From Liopterus haemorrhoidalis (lineage: Eukaryota; Arthropoda; Insecta; Coleoptera; Dytiscidae), in NCBI GenBank assembly GCA_963971575.1, contig OZ020619.1:21892813-21956812 (forward strand): a stretch of DNA of 64,000 bases, in the 5' to 3' direction. Shown piece by piece: positions 10,926 to 21,686 of this stretch (position 1 is its first letter; every line of letters begins with the position of its first letter). Below the pieces are notes generated by a model. That model had not been told where the DNA came from and ran no database searches. It saw only the letters and a list, made by a program, of their open reading frames with translations. Position numbers and translations under genes: made by a program.

Positions 10926-11018
10926 AATATTAATAAATAATAAAATAAAATATTAATAAATAAAATGTAGTAAAAGTACAGAAATTTATATAAATTAAGA
11001 ATAAAAAAATTAAAATGT

Positions 11019-11091
11019 TCCTTGACTAGGAATTGAACCTCCGACCTTTAGATGTTGAAGCCCGCAGTCTATCGACTGAGCTATCATTACT
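11019..11091 (-). pseudogene. tRNA-like sequence (tRNA pseudogene or SINE head)
   Basis: Read on the minus strand, this 73-base stretch has an A-box-like tagctcagtcgatag and a B-box-like ggttcaattcc at the right spacing, with a T-arm (GGAGG/CCT) partly intact. The acceptor ends gtaatga and tcaagga pair at only about three or four of seven positions and the anticodon stem is poor, so it is not a working tRNA. T-rich sequence follows downstream. It could be the head of a tRNA-derived SINE or a decayed tRNA copy; the nearness to the LINE 5' end may be chance. Confidence 0.5.
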
Positions 11092-12165
11092 GATTGTTAA
11101 TTACTTTAGTGGTATGTACATGTATAGATTATAATGAGTGAGAATATTGAAGAAAATAAATAAATAAATAAATATAGCAAATTAGGTTTGCAAATGATTA
11201 ATACTTTTAAAAAAACGTGCATACAAAAGATATTATTATGGAAATTTCAATGTTAATAGTATATAGTACTTACTGTTGTGGGATCCCTGGTATAAACTCA
11301 TGTATCAGGTGATTTGAAAACGATTTAAGTTAATAGATATGATAGAAATAAAATATAGTGTATTAGTAATTAATTGCAAAATTTATAACTTACGTGTAAC
11401 AATATGTTCCCAGAAATATATTCAAGTAATCACACAACAAAGAAAACAAATTTAAATATTAATAAACCATAAAAAATTAAAAAATATATGTAAGCAAAAA
11501 AACACAGGTGACACACCCACAACAGCGGTACTCGATACCCAAAACACTTTTGACGCATAAAAACACTTTTGACTCCCAAGGCACGAGGCAATGAGAATCA
11601 ACATGTTTCGGCTGATATTTAGGATTACTAAATTTAAAAAAAATAAATAAAAAAAAGGTGCACTTCACACAACTGTATTCCTGACTTCGTTTATACTGGT
11701 AGCTTCGGGCTTACACAAAGTAATATTTCGTGTTAGGACTCCTTCGAGCAAATCAGCCCCAGTCATCTGATTTTCTTCCAAAGACCAGTGGTGAGATTTT
11801 ATCCTATCATTACCAATAAGGTGATGCTATTGGCGGTTACCAAATAACTATTGTTTTGTTGTCAACTATAGAATAGTTAAGCTATAAATATATATGATTA
11901 CATTCAATATATTCAATATATATGTATACGAGAATAGAATTCTATGAGTCCCACAACATGTTGCTTTTGTAATAGATGTGTATAGAAAAGAGTATTAGGT
12001 AATGTTGTGTGTAGAAAATAATAATTTATTTTTCAATCATATGGGGAGATTGTCATCCGACTACCATTACCATAGCAATATTTTTAAATAGCATATTATG
12101 TTTTTTCTTCTTCTAACATTTAAAACGAATGAATATCTTTACAAAATCTATACAAATTGCCTTAA
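11092..12165. other. Unassigned AT-rich stretch
   Basis: An (aaat)n run lies at 11155-11172. Otherwise I see no terminal repeats, no conserved motif and no credible coding frame. Confidence 0.3.
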
Positions 12166-12170
12166 GTTAT

Positions 12171-12837
12171 TGTTACGTTGTTACAATAAAAACGTAGAAG
12201 ACGAATTTGGTAGTGATTTTAAATCTTTATTAAACTACTTGTATATTGGCATTATTAGTGCATAAGTGCGTTAATAGATAACAATAACACAAGTTATAAA
12301 TACCACTAGTCACTACACTTATACCGCAGTTAATCCACAGTTAACTGTTCCATGTATATCACCACACAGTCCAGACTAATCCAGGTATTTGATTAACTAA
12401 ATCATTCAGTCACCTTACTGAATTCCACTAACTCAGTATCTCCACTTGTTCAATTATTTGTCTCCACGCTGATGCTAAATATATTATGACGAAAATGTTT
12501 TGATTTCTCTCATGGGACGCCTATGGTGGAATCTCGTGGTATAATCGGGAATCTTCTAGTAAATCATATCCATGGAAAACATGGAATAATCCAGAAGTCT
12601 TTAGAAAAACATGGAACATTGTAACAATCGAACCGAGTTTACCTGGTAACGAGATGTTTTTATGTAGGCAGTCGGTTTGTAAGTCTTGCTCAGACAAGTG
12701 TATTGACAATTTGTGCCTTCGGGCGAAAAGTTCTGTTAGAATTCCGTATACTACAAAAATGTAAGTGTAATATTTTAATTGTAAATAAATTTTACCTTCT
12801 GGAAAATTCTGCGTTTTTGTTTAAAAAACGCGAACAC
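12171..12837. mobile_element. Possible solo LTR
   Basis: A 667-bp block starting tgttacgttg and ending gcgaacac is flanked by the same 5-mer, gttat, at 12166-12170 and 12838-12842. The edges are short inverted repeats (TGTT/AACA). A 5-bp duplication and TGTT..AACA ends fit a solo LTR left by recombination. The right edge is one base off a canonical TG..CA, no internal element is attached, and a 5-bp match can occur by chance, so this is tentative. Confidence 0.4.
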
Positions 12838-12842
12838 GTTAT

Positions 12843-15800
12843 AATATGAAACTGACTTATTGACGACCTCAAATAACTGTTAACTCGACGTGCTTCACTG
12901 TCTGATTACTACTGCTCCTCCGACCTCAGGTACCGCGTGTTATGTAGAAAACATTAGTTCCTTCTATAATAGTCGAGAACTTTCGGGTAACTTAATGTTC
13001 AGGGTTCGCCGTCCTCTTGAAGGCTACGGTATCTTTGTCATGACCGTATTCGTAACTATATATAATATTATAAACAAAAAAATAGTTTTTGGCACTTAAT
13101 TTTGCTGTCAAAGTTCTGTAAAAGATTAGGTGCACACAAAAACAACATACAACCATTTTTTCAACATACAACAAGTTTAATCATGATAATTGCTGTTTTC
13201 CCGCGTCCCGCTTATGTTTAGAAACAAAAAGTGCACATCCAGTGTGTTCTAAAAACAAAATATTGACTAACTACCATTACCCAGAGACCGTGTTCCCCTA
13301 ATAAAACATAATAATCTATAACTGTAGAATTTGTGAAAAGTATTTGAAAATATATGTATATATAAGATCATCTTCCAATTATAAAACACTTTTCGTTGTA
13401 GGTATATTAAATTTAATATTCTTCTATTCTAGATATACTATTCTTGTTTTGAGTATCATGACTGTCACGTTCATGTTGAGCATATTCCGAGCGTATGCTA
13501 TTTTCCCGCTGTGTTGTTTACAGTTGTGTTGTGTATGTTGCCTGTATAACACAACCGTATTATAGATATACTATTAGTGAATCCTTTTATGGATATGTCA
13601 GGTATTTGTTACAAATCAACACCATCATATTTTTGCAAAATATTTTGTATTTCTGGCAATTCCGGATCATAAACCATTGGAGCAAGGTTTCATTTACTTG
13701 CAAGGATTTTATGCAATCTAGGACTTTCGCTTGATTCCCCGCATATTCTCTATAGAGTTAAAACCTGAGATAAACGATGGCCATTTAAAAACTTTGACTC
13801 CCTGATCTCTGAATCACTGTTTGGTCGAACTTGCTACATGTATGGACTATTATTTAGCAGGAAAATGATCCTATCGTCATTTAAAATAGTGGTTAATAGT
13901 AAAAGATGCTCTTCGCCCATGTTTTGATATATTTTATATATATTTGATAATTATAGCTCTCATTCGTTCATTTTCATACACTAACTATTTTTCATACACA
14001 ACCTTAACAATCTATGCATCAAAATTTGCAGCGAATTTTTATCTATCTAATAAGAAATTTTTAATTGTAAAATGAACTGTCATGTTCAAATGAATTGTAG
14101 CTAATGCTTCATTCTGCAAATATTTTGTTCTATAGTGAAAACTACTTCTAGTTATTGTACTTGGTAATCTACTTTTGCCGTCATCTCGAATCTGCCGTGG
14201 TTCTCAATATAGGTGCTGCGGGTACACTGATTAATTTTTTGTAAAGAATACGTGTTCAAAGGGGCATTTCATTATCATCAAGTATAATATTTTTCGACGA
14301 AGGCTCTAAACTATAAACAATCATGTCGAAAAAAATGTTGACGTATTATTTGAACATTTCTACACAAAACTATATAAATATAAAAGTAATTTGAAACCCA
14401 CAAATATATTTAAAAAACTACATAACATTGTTGTGTGATACCTATTATTAAGTTATTAAGCGATAACATTTTTACAGTAATTTTTTCTACAATGAAAAAT
14501 ATTCTATTAGATAGATAAAAATTCGGTGCAAAATTTGATGTACAGATTGTCACTAATTTTATTTCAGATTGTTAGTTTTGTATAAGAAACTAATAATCTC
14601 TGGGGGTTATACGTAGCGTTAATGCTTTACTGTCGAACGTTTTGCCCACTGTTGAGGCACCATTCATTCATGTCATATTGTCTCTGTTAAATAATATGGC
14701 AATCTTTTCTGGTGTATTGTAAATTCCTCAATAAGTCCGGCCAGGCAGTTCTTATTCAATTTTTTAATTTGTCTGTGTCAAGCCAAAAGATTAATTGTGA
14801 AATTATAAAAATATCTTTTATTTTGTCCATCTAATTGATATTTCAAAATATTTATATAATTATTTCGAAACACTTCATGAAGAGAATATTAATAGGCCAC
14901 AAAAGTAATCAAGTTCATAAGAATGATTTCTTCAAGGTTAATTTGTTATTCAAAATATTGGAAGGCACGCCGAATAACTAGATTACTTATTAAAAATATA
15001 GTTTTGGTAGTTTTTTATACAACTATCTTGGTAATTTTTTTGTCTTAAGATTATTCGCCTTAAGACATAAAATCCTTATTACAAAGAGTTCATTCAGGTT
15101 TATAATTTTTTACTCCCGTATTTTTTTGGTGTACACACGCGAAAGTCATCAATGTTTTTGACATGTCGCAATGTAATTGAGTTATTAATATTATTAGATT
15201 ATTAAAATACTAGCTGAGAAACTCGTATTCTGTACTAGTTTTTGTTACAGTATTTTTTTTTTTTTTTTTAATAAACGACTCACGCAATTACAAATATATT
15301 GTTATAAGAATGCGTTTCATTGTGACGTGTCTCGTATGCTATGAAAATCAGATTATACCCAGTAGTACTGCCCATAACAATGAAGTTTGACCGTTTCTTC
15401 ATCCTAAACAAGTTTTTTGTATACTTTTTTTGCAAATAAAAAGCAAATAATAATTGAGATATTTCATGATTTTAATTGGGCTGTTTTTCTCGAATCTTTT
15501 AAACCAGTCAGTTTTGTGTATTCACATTTTTTTGTAGTCGTCTTACTGCCAGACCTTTTTGATATCAGTTGTCCAGTTCGTCAGTTAAACAATATTAGCA
15601 TGGTATTGTAAAATACACGATAACTTTCGAAAAAATAATCAGATCAAAAATTCCTGTTGATCTACTCCGGTTCACATCAATGTTCATTGTTGAGGATTTT
15701 TTCAAATTTTTAGACCAACCCTTCTCAGAAAATGGGGTGTGGGAAAAAAGTTTTTTTTTTTACATAATTTGCGAAAATATGGAAAAATATTTATTTTTTC

Positions 15801-16280
15801 AAAAATAAAATTTTGCTCGTTTGTCTACACATCAAGAGATTTTACCTGATACCCTACACAATTTTTTAAAAATATTTATTTCTGTATTCATCATTTTTCA
15901 AGCGACGCGTTGTACAGTTTAAAGAACTGTATATGCATGTCAAATTTCAGGTCTAGTCGTTTCGCCACAATTACAGGTCTTACAACACGAGACTGAACGA
16001 TCTTTCCTTATTACCTCATAATACCTCAAACCCTGTGCCTAGAATTCAACAATATTTATTAATCTCCTGTTATTTTTGATATTTTTTCTTCTAACTTAAA
16101 ATATTCAGACGATCAATAATTAACTGTTTACTGTAAGTTAAGCTATTTTGTTTATTTTTAGTCCACTTTAGCAATTTAAGATTGTAAGAACTACTGTTTT
16201 AGTACTTGTTACTGATATGCAAGTATTTTATTATTAGTGCTGCGCTGTAATTAGGACGATGGCCTGTTGAGTAGCCAAAT
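12843..16280. other. Unassigned AT-rich region
   Basis: About 3.4 kb with poly-T at 15249-15270 and no convincing ORF, terminal inverted repeat or RNA gene. Short open frames here have random-looking composition. It may be old intergenic or decayed repeat DNA. Confidence 0.3.
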
Positions 16281-16315
16281 AAATAAATAATAATAATAAT
16301 AATAATAATAATATT

Positions 16316-16427
16316 GGTTTGGGATGCAGTCGTGTGTATTTAGCTCCACTAGTCTCTAGTATGACGCGGATCAAAAGGTTGCTGAAGTTTGAGATTAGTG
16401 GACGCTTGTCAAGACCTGACAAACCCC
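16316..16427 (-). mobile_element. Partial copy of the GGGGTTTGTCAG repeat
   Basis: On the minus strand this reads ggggtttgtcaggtcttgac through to cgactgcatcccaaacc. The same sequence occurs at 21366 (plus) and 48512 (minus). It is flanked on both sides by TAA/TTA runs (16284-16315 and 16429-16438). The frame starting MSGLDKRPLISNFS is shared by all three copies. The element it comes from is not identified. Confidence 0.65.
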
Positions 16428-17297
16428 AAATAATAATATAAGTTTATAGAAAGTCTCAAATAAGAAAACTGGTTTATCAAAAATTGAATAAGTATATTTT
16501 TAGACACCATTGACTAATGGAGTGGTAAATATTATAATGCCAGTAGAGGCATAAAATCTTCGTTTAGCAACATTTCCTCGTAATCTAAAATCATGTTTAT
16601 GAAATTGAAATTACGATATCTAATTCCAATTTCATAAACATAATTATCCAATAAATAATAAAATGTTTTAATTTTTTCATAATAATAAATAATAACCATT
16701 ATACACAGAAATAATTATAACGATAATTAAGTTAATTTCATAATGTATTTGTATTACTAATTTGGTTTTAAAGTTTTGTGAAAGTCCCCGACTTATTTAT
16801 TGACAAATATCCAGACAAACATTTGTGGTTAATGTCGAGACAAATAATGCACTCTATAGTGTCAGACCAGCTTAAAACTTAGAAATTAAAAAAAATTAAT
16901 ATTCGGGAATCCTGTTAATACAACGAAAATATTTTGTAGCAATAATTCATTAAAATGGATTACAGACCCATTCGGTGTCAAAACAGAAAATAAGCAAATT
17001 TATTGTCATAAGAAATTGAACATTCATTTGACATTTATTTATTTATTTATCTAATTTTTGCATTGCACTGAAACAAACATTTCACCACATCTCTATAACT
17101 AATTTTTGATAAGTAGTCAAAAAATATCAAAATGTACCTTTTATTACAACTTTGGTATAAGTACAAAACTAGATTCTGTGTTTTGGTTTTCTAAAAATAG
17201 ATATAGGAATAGATTGGATGTCGAGCTAAATTTCAGATCAATTTTCTTCTGATATATGCCTTTCTTTCCTTTTCTACTCCTATGCGTTTATCTAGGC

Positions 17298-17489
17298 CAG
17301 GGGTCGGCAGACGACACACGGCTCTTTTAGGACATTCCTGTGGCTCTTCAAATTAAGTTGATAAGGAATAAAATTTAGAAAATATTCAAAAAGTCATGTA
17401 TTTAAACCAAGTTATGGAGCTTTAAAATGTTTCCAGATGCCGTAAAGGGTGTGTTTGGCTCTTTAGCCTCTAAAGTTTGCCGACCCCTG
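17298..17489. mobile_element. Short hAT MITE with perfect 8-bp duplication
   Basis: Ends are CAGGGGTCGGCAGA and TTTGCCGACCCCTG, inverted with one mismatch, and the flanks are atctaggc on both sides (17290-17297, 17490-17497). CAGGGGTCGGCA is a familiar hAT end. At 192 bp it is purely cis-acting. It sits in the tail of a SINE-like sequence (ggcgtttcggaacctatta follows directly). Confidence 0.85.
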
Positions 17490-17497
17490 ATCTAGGC

Positions 17498-19230
17498 GTT
17501 TCGGAACCTATTATTTTATTATTATTTATTATTCTGATAAAGCTACGGTTGTTAAGTGATAGCAAACAGCATCATCCTTCATATTAACATGTGAAAAATT
17601 ATCTCTTCTTTTACCTTCTTCATTTTGTTCATTATTTCATGAGCATCTTTGTCGAGTTTAATTAACTGTAGAATATAATTAGATTCATTTTTTATTACTA
17701 ATCCTCTGATTAATTTGTAGAGACCATAAAAGGTAAGTTACTTTTATGGGTAAAAAAGTAAGATTTAATGTGACGAAATGACGAAATTCTATATGATTTT
17801 GATATAACTTAATCAAACAATTCGCTGACATCACAAAAGGAAAATAAATAAAAAGTAAGTTATAATATAATTTTTTTAAGCAACTTAATATTTTCTCCTT
17901 AAACAAAATTGACAAACCTATTAAGGGCTCTAAAAAAATCTTCAGGGAGACCCGAAAAATGAAGTAATACTACTGAAGTAAAAATCTTATTTTTTCCTAT
18001 GTATAAATTGCGAAGGGTGTTTGTAGTATTTCGTTCCGTAAATGCATAACAGATGTTATGTATTTATGCTGGTTGTCTCGACAGGTATGTATATGATTTT
18101 AATTTGGCTTGCAATAAACTCCCAAGATTTATTCAACCAATTACGTTTTTATAGACGCAATGTTTGGACTCCCAAAGGACTGAATACTTTCATAGACACT
18201 GATGAACTACAAAACTTTTTCACTTGTCTACTCCATATCTAAACTTGTAATGTATTTACAAAAATTTACGATTTCTGATTTATGCGCAACGCTATTAAAG
18301 TAATATATTATTACATAATGAATAAATAAATATAAAATAGGAATGGACCATATACATAGGGCAAATAACTGCTCGTGCTCAAATAGGAGAGTTGGTAGAC
18401 AGGGCCAACTGGAGCAGGCGGCAATTGAACGCATAGAGTGTAGAGGAGTTCATAATGTGGTAAAGGTTGGAAGGTGCCTGTGATTTGTATCCTGGGCAAA
18501 AAGTATCAACGACATACGTACGTATATTATTTGGAATCATGGAGAATCACTGATCTACTGACTATCGCCCGGCCTTGGCTAACTGCAACAATTACTGCCT
18601 GACTGTTGGTTTTCCGCTCTTTGCCGAGGTCTTGACGTCGCGGCCTGAACAGATTCTGTTACAAAATGTCTTCGTTCAAATAAATTTTTATACTACATAA
18701 GACATATAGTATAAAAATGTACTATAGTATAAGAAGCCGTTGCGGGCCACAAAAATGCAAGACTTGGGCCGCATGCGGCCCGAGGGCTACCTGTTTGACA
18801 TCCTTGATGTAGACAAACTTAGAGTCTATATCAAGGACATAGCAAAGAAATAAAACAAATGCTTGGTTAGTTTCGCTAAGTTTTATCTCTCACGATACTT
18901 TTATTTCGACAGTTATGTCATTGTAAAAATTTATTACACACTAAACACAAAATCTAACAGAGTGATTATATTAAGCTATAGTTGACCGTAAAAAGCACAT
19001 GTGCTCTTAAATTTCAGAAAAAAATTAAACACTTACAGGGAACACCAGGATAGTCTTAGGCCATGCAGGGGCCCTTGAGCACACAGAGTTTGGGGCCCTT
19101 TTAGAAAATAAAAAAAAAAATGTGAATGAAAACATCAGTATGTACTTTTATTTTGTGACATTATTGGTTATTATGATTAGCTTTATACAAATCAAATAGA
19201 AGTGAAATGATTACTATTTTGAGTATTGCA
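17498..19230. other. Unassigned region with SINE-like tail and GC-rich scrap
   Basis: The first bases (gtttcggaacctattattt) match the tail of the SINE-like repeat at 53.2 kb. At 18730-18810 a block with gggccgcatgcggcccgagg recalls hAT subterminal sequence, and at 19037-19100 ggggcccttg motifs precede the hAT fragment. No ends could be paired. Confidence 0.3.
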
Positions 19231-19231
19231 C

Positions 19232-19540
19232 TTACGTTAATGATGATGGTTTCTCCCAGGATTTCTGTTGTGCAAAATCTTCTATTATGCCCTCAAAGTC
19301 TAATTTTGGAAGGATATCACTTTCTATGCACATGATTGACACATTAGTAAGTCGTTCTTGTAACATAGTCGTTCGTAATTCAGTTTTTATTATTTTTAGC
19401 CGTGAAAATGAGTGCTCTCCACTACAATTGGCGACCAATAAGCAAAGGAATATCCTTCTAGCAACTTCCACATTCGGAAAAATGTCTTCTAATTTATCTG
19501 CTTTTATTAGAATATGTAAGGCTGAGATACTCAAGTCCAC
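19232..19540 (-). pseudogene. hAT transposase C-terminal (dimerisation) fragment
   Basis: This 102-residue frame carries VEVARRIFLCLLVANCSGEH, SFSRLKIIKTELRTTM and LQERLTNVSIMCIESDIL, the hAT dimerisation domain in the form found in ZMYM1-like hAT proteins. The N-terminal zinc finger and the catalytic part are not present upstream on the minus strand, so it is a fragment. GC-rich ggggccc blocks on both sides (19075, 19665) may be its element ends. Confidence 0.85.
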
Positions 19541-19729
19541 CGATTCATTTGCAAGGTTTTTTAATAAAAATAGTAAAATTGTAGTACAACTGCACTAAAA
19601 ATTGACCTCGTCTTTTTTCCGTGTAAACGACAACATCGCAATTTTGAGGCTCCATTAAGCCGGGGGCCCTGGGCTCGTGCCCCATGTGCCCTTTTCGAAA
19701 AGACGGAACTGGGGAACACTGTATTTGAC

Positions 19730-19800
19730 GATAAGTGCTGAGTCAATTTCTGTCTGGTCATTCATCAAAGGCATTCCCGAATTTGTATGTTGTCGTATTT
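19730..19800 (-). pseudogene. Possible Penelope-like C-terminal scrap
   Basis: The minus strand reads EIRQHTNSGMPLMNDQ, closely like EIHKNINSGIPLMNDQ in the Penelope-like element at 58.9 kb. Only about 20-25 residues are recognisable, ending at the MITE that starts near 19803. Confidence 0.45.
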
Positions 19801-19802
19801 CA

Positions 19803-20330
19803 AAAGGCCTTATCACACTAGAGTTGATATTAACGTCTTGACTTGGAAAATTAAAGTTTTTACATTCGAATCCAAGTCATTTGCGTGTGATAGTATAAAA
19901 AAAAAAACCTAGGTTTTAAAGACTAGGCAAATGGAACAAGTTTCAATTCCTCTGTCTATTTATCCTGGTTTGTTAAAAAGCGCGTGCGGCAACTGATGCC
20001 GTCTCGCTCTTAGCTGTTTTGCGTCTTTGTCTTTTTTTTAGGTTGAGGTTAGTTTGTTGTATACTTGTTATCTTCGAATGTAATATTAAAAAAAAAAAAA
20101 TGATTTTGGAAGAACAACTAATTAATTTAGTGAAACCTCACAAATAAACTTTTCAAAGTAAAACTGTCAACTGTCATAATAACACGATGTACGCATGCGC
20201 AAACAAAAAATTTCCAAGTCTTCAATAATAATGAAATACTGTGTGATGAAATCAAAACCTAAAGACGTGGATTCAGGAAAAAACCTACAAAAGTAAAACT
20301 TGGATACCGTTCTTGTGTGATACGCCCTTT
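19803..20330. mobile_element. Inverted-repeat MITE
   Basis: Left end AAAGGCCTTATCACACTAGA and right end (reversed) AAAGGGCGTATCACACAAGA match at about 17 of 20 positions. I could not identify a clean target duplication. The ends resemble those of the TAA-flanked element at 40.3 kb (CCCTTTTCACACTAGA). No coding content. Confidence 0.6.
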
Positions 20331-20467
20331 AGAATCCTACCAAGTCTTTTTTCGCCTTTTTTATTGACATATAAAACCTTAAATTCAGTTATATCCAAAG
20401 CATGGCCTCTACTCGTTTATGTCGCATCATCGACCGGTCAGCAGCAGCTCCAGTCTTCTCAACGGAT

Positions 20468-21246
20468 TATCTATATATAAAATCGCTGAGGTGTCTCTCA
20501 GATGTCTTTCCAGAGGTTTTTTGTGTACTTCCCGGTGACCTAGAAAGTTGATATTTGGCATGCAGTTTCCTGGGAACATTCTCGAGATAAGAAAAATCTT
20601 AAACCTAGATAATTAGAAAAGGGGACAGACCTGCGACCCAAAAAATTTCCCATGCTATCTAATGAAGTTTGTTCGATTGCGTTGAAATTCTATATCTGAA
20701 AATGTACGAAACTTCTAAACAGGACCCCGTTATTAGTTTTCCGAAATTTTAATTATCTACTCCGAAATCGGTACCCGAATGATAGCTTAAAATTTCATAA
20801 TCGGTTTTTACTTTTGTTGGGTGTTTTTTACGAACGAACACAATCCGGTTTCAGGTGGATAGTTTCGTACAACTATCTACCTGCAGCAGTGGTTTTCAAC
20901 CAGGGTGTCGCCATACCCTGCCGTAGGTATATGAAAGGCGATCTCCGTAGAATTAACACGGGTGACATACAGAGAAATGAGTTTAGGACTTTAGCTTTGC
21001 ATTTTTGATATTTTACATTAGAGTACCCTCATCTAAAAAAGGTTAAGAACCACTAGCATATTATATAAAAATATGATTGGGGTATCAAATGAAAGCTATT
21101 GTTACGTAGATTAACAAACAAAATTCAGCGATACTTTTGCCTAAACGGTGTTCCGCACTTTATTTCCCAGAAAGTTCGGAAAATGGGACAAGAAAATAAA
21201 GTTTGTTTGATTACGTTCAATTTCAATATCTGGGTGTGTTTTAGAC
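20468..21246. repeat. Tandem-repeat element arm, left of a hAT insertion
   Basis: It starts with tatctatatataaaatcgc, the reverse of the tttatatatatagatta end of the 22-26 kb array. Two related units (about 20660-20770 and 21200-21246 continuing at 26788-26850) share gtttgttcgattgcgttgaa, gttttccgaaatttt and attatctac, a period of about 540 bp. The second unit is broken by the hAT-like element at 21247-26787, which shows that the array is the older insertion. Confidence 0.5.
20887..21055. mobile_element. Probable small hAT MITE
   Basis: The left end cagtggttttcaacca and right end ggttaagaaccacta are inverted relatives of the common hAT terminus CAGTGGTTCTCAACC. About 170 bp. No matching 8-bp flanks were found, so the ends or the duplication have decayed. 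Confidence 0.5.
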
Positions 21247-21365
21247 CAGTGTTTTTAACAGGTGGTCCGCGGACCACTAGTGGTCCCCAGAAAATTTTTA
21301 GTGGTCCGCGAAAGTTTTTATATGTGTTTTTTGCAGTTTTTATTTTTATTTTTTTTTATTATTTT

Positions 21366-21686
21366 GGGGTTTGTCAGGTCTTGACAAGCGTCCACTAATC
21401 TCAAACTTCAGCAACCTTTTGAGCCGCGTCATACTAGAGACTAGTGCAGCTAAATACACACGACTGCATCCCAAACCCTGGCGATATGCAGCCGCGGAAA
21501 TTACGCCAGATCCAGTGCCCGCACAATGCGGAGCGACCCGAGCAGCACTGCTTTCTGCATCCTGCAGATCAAAGAGTTGGCAGAAGATCTACAGGCGGGA
21601 ATGGACTCGATTTCCCTTCGATAGGAGGCTTTCATGCCACCCAAAACACCAACTATCAGGACTACAAGCTTAACTTTATACCTGGG
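21366..21686 (+). mobile_element. Most complete copy of the GGGGTTTGTCAG repeat
   Basis: About 320 bp from ggggtttgtcaggtcttgac to taactttatacctggg, flanked by (tta)-rich DNA on the left and (att)n on the right. It has a 100-codon frame (21371-21673) beginning MSGLDKRPLISNFSNLLSRV and running through WRYAAAEITPDPVPAQCG; the frame is partly kept in the two other copies, but I recognise no domain. It may be one end of a LINE that targets TAA microsatellites, or a short non-autonomous element. Confidence 0.6.

Larger units (their letters stand above)
6484..10930 (-). mobile_element. Near full-length two-ORF LINE (Jockey/CR1-like)
   Basis: A minus-strand non-LTR retrotransposon with a duplicated 5' unit (10635-10925), ORF1 (9392-10588), ORF2 (6673 to about 9480) and a (TAA)n tail at 6484-6512. 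Both ORFs are open from end to end, so this is the only element in the window that looks able to code for its own proteins. The order SAP-like domain, coiled coil, SGNH esterase, endonuclease, reverse transcriptase is seen in sequence. Placement in the Jockey/CR1 group rests on the APE-type endonuclease, the YADD box and the YNTRN C-terminus, and clade assignment is inference. Confidence 0.85.
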
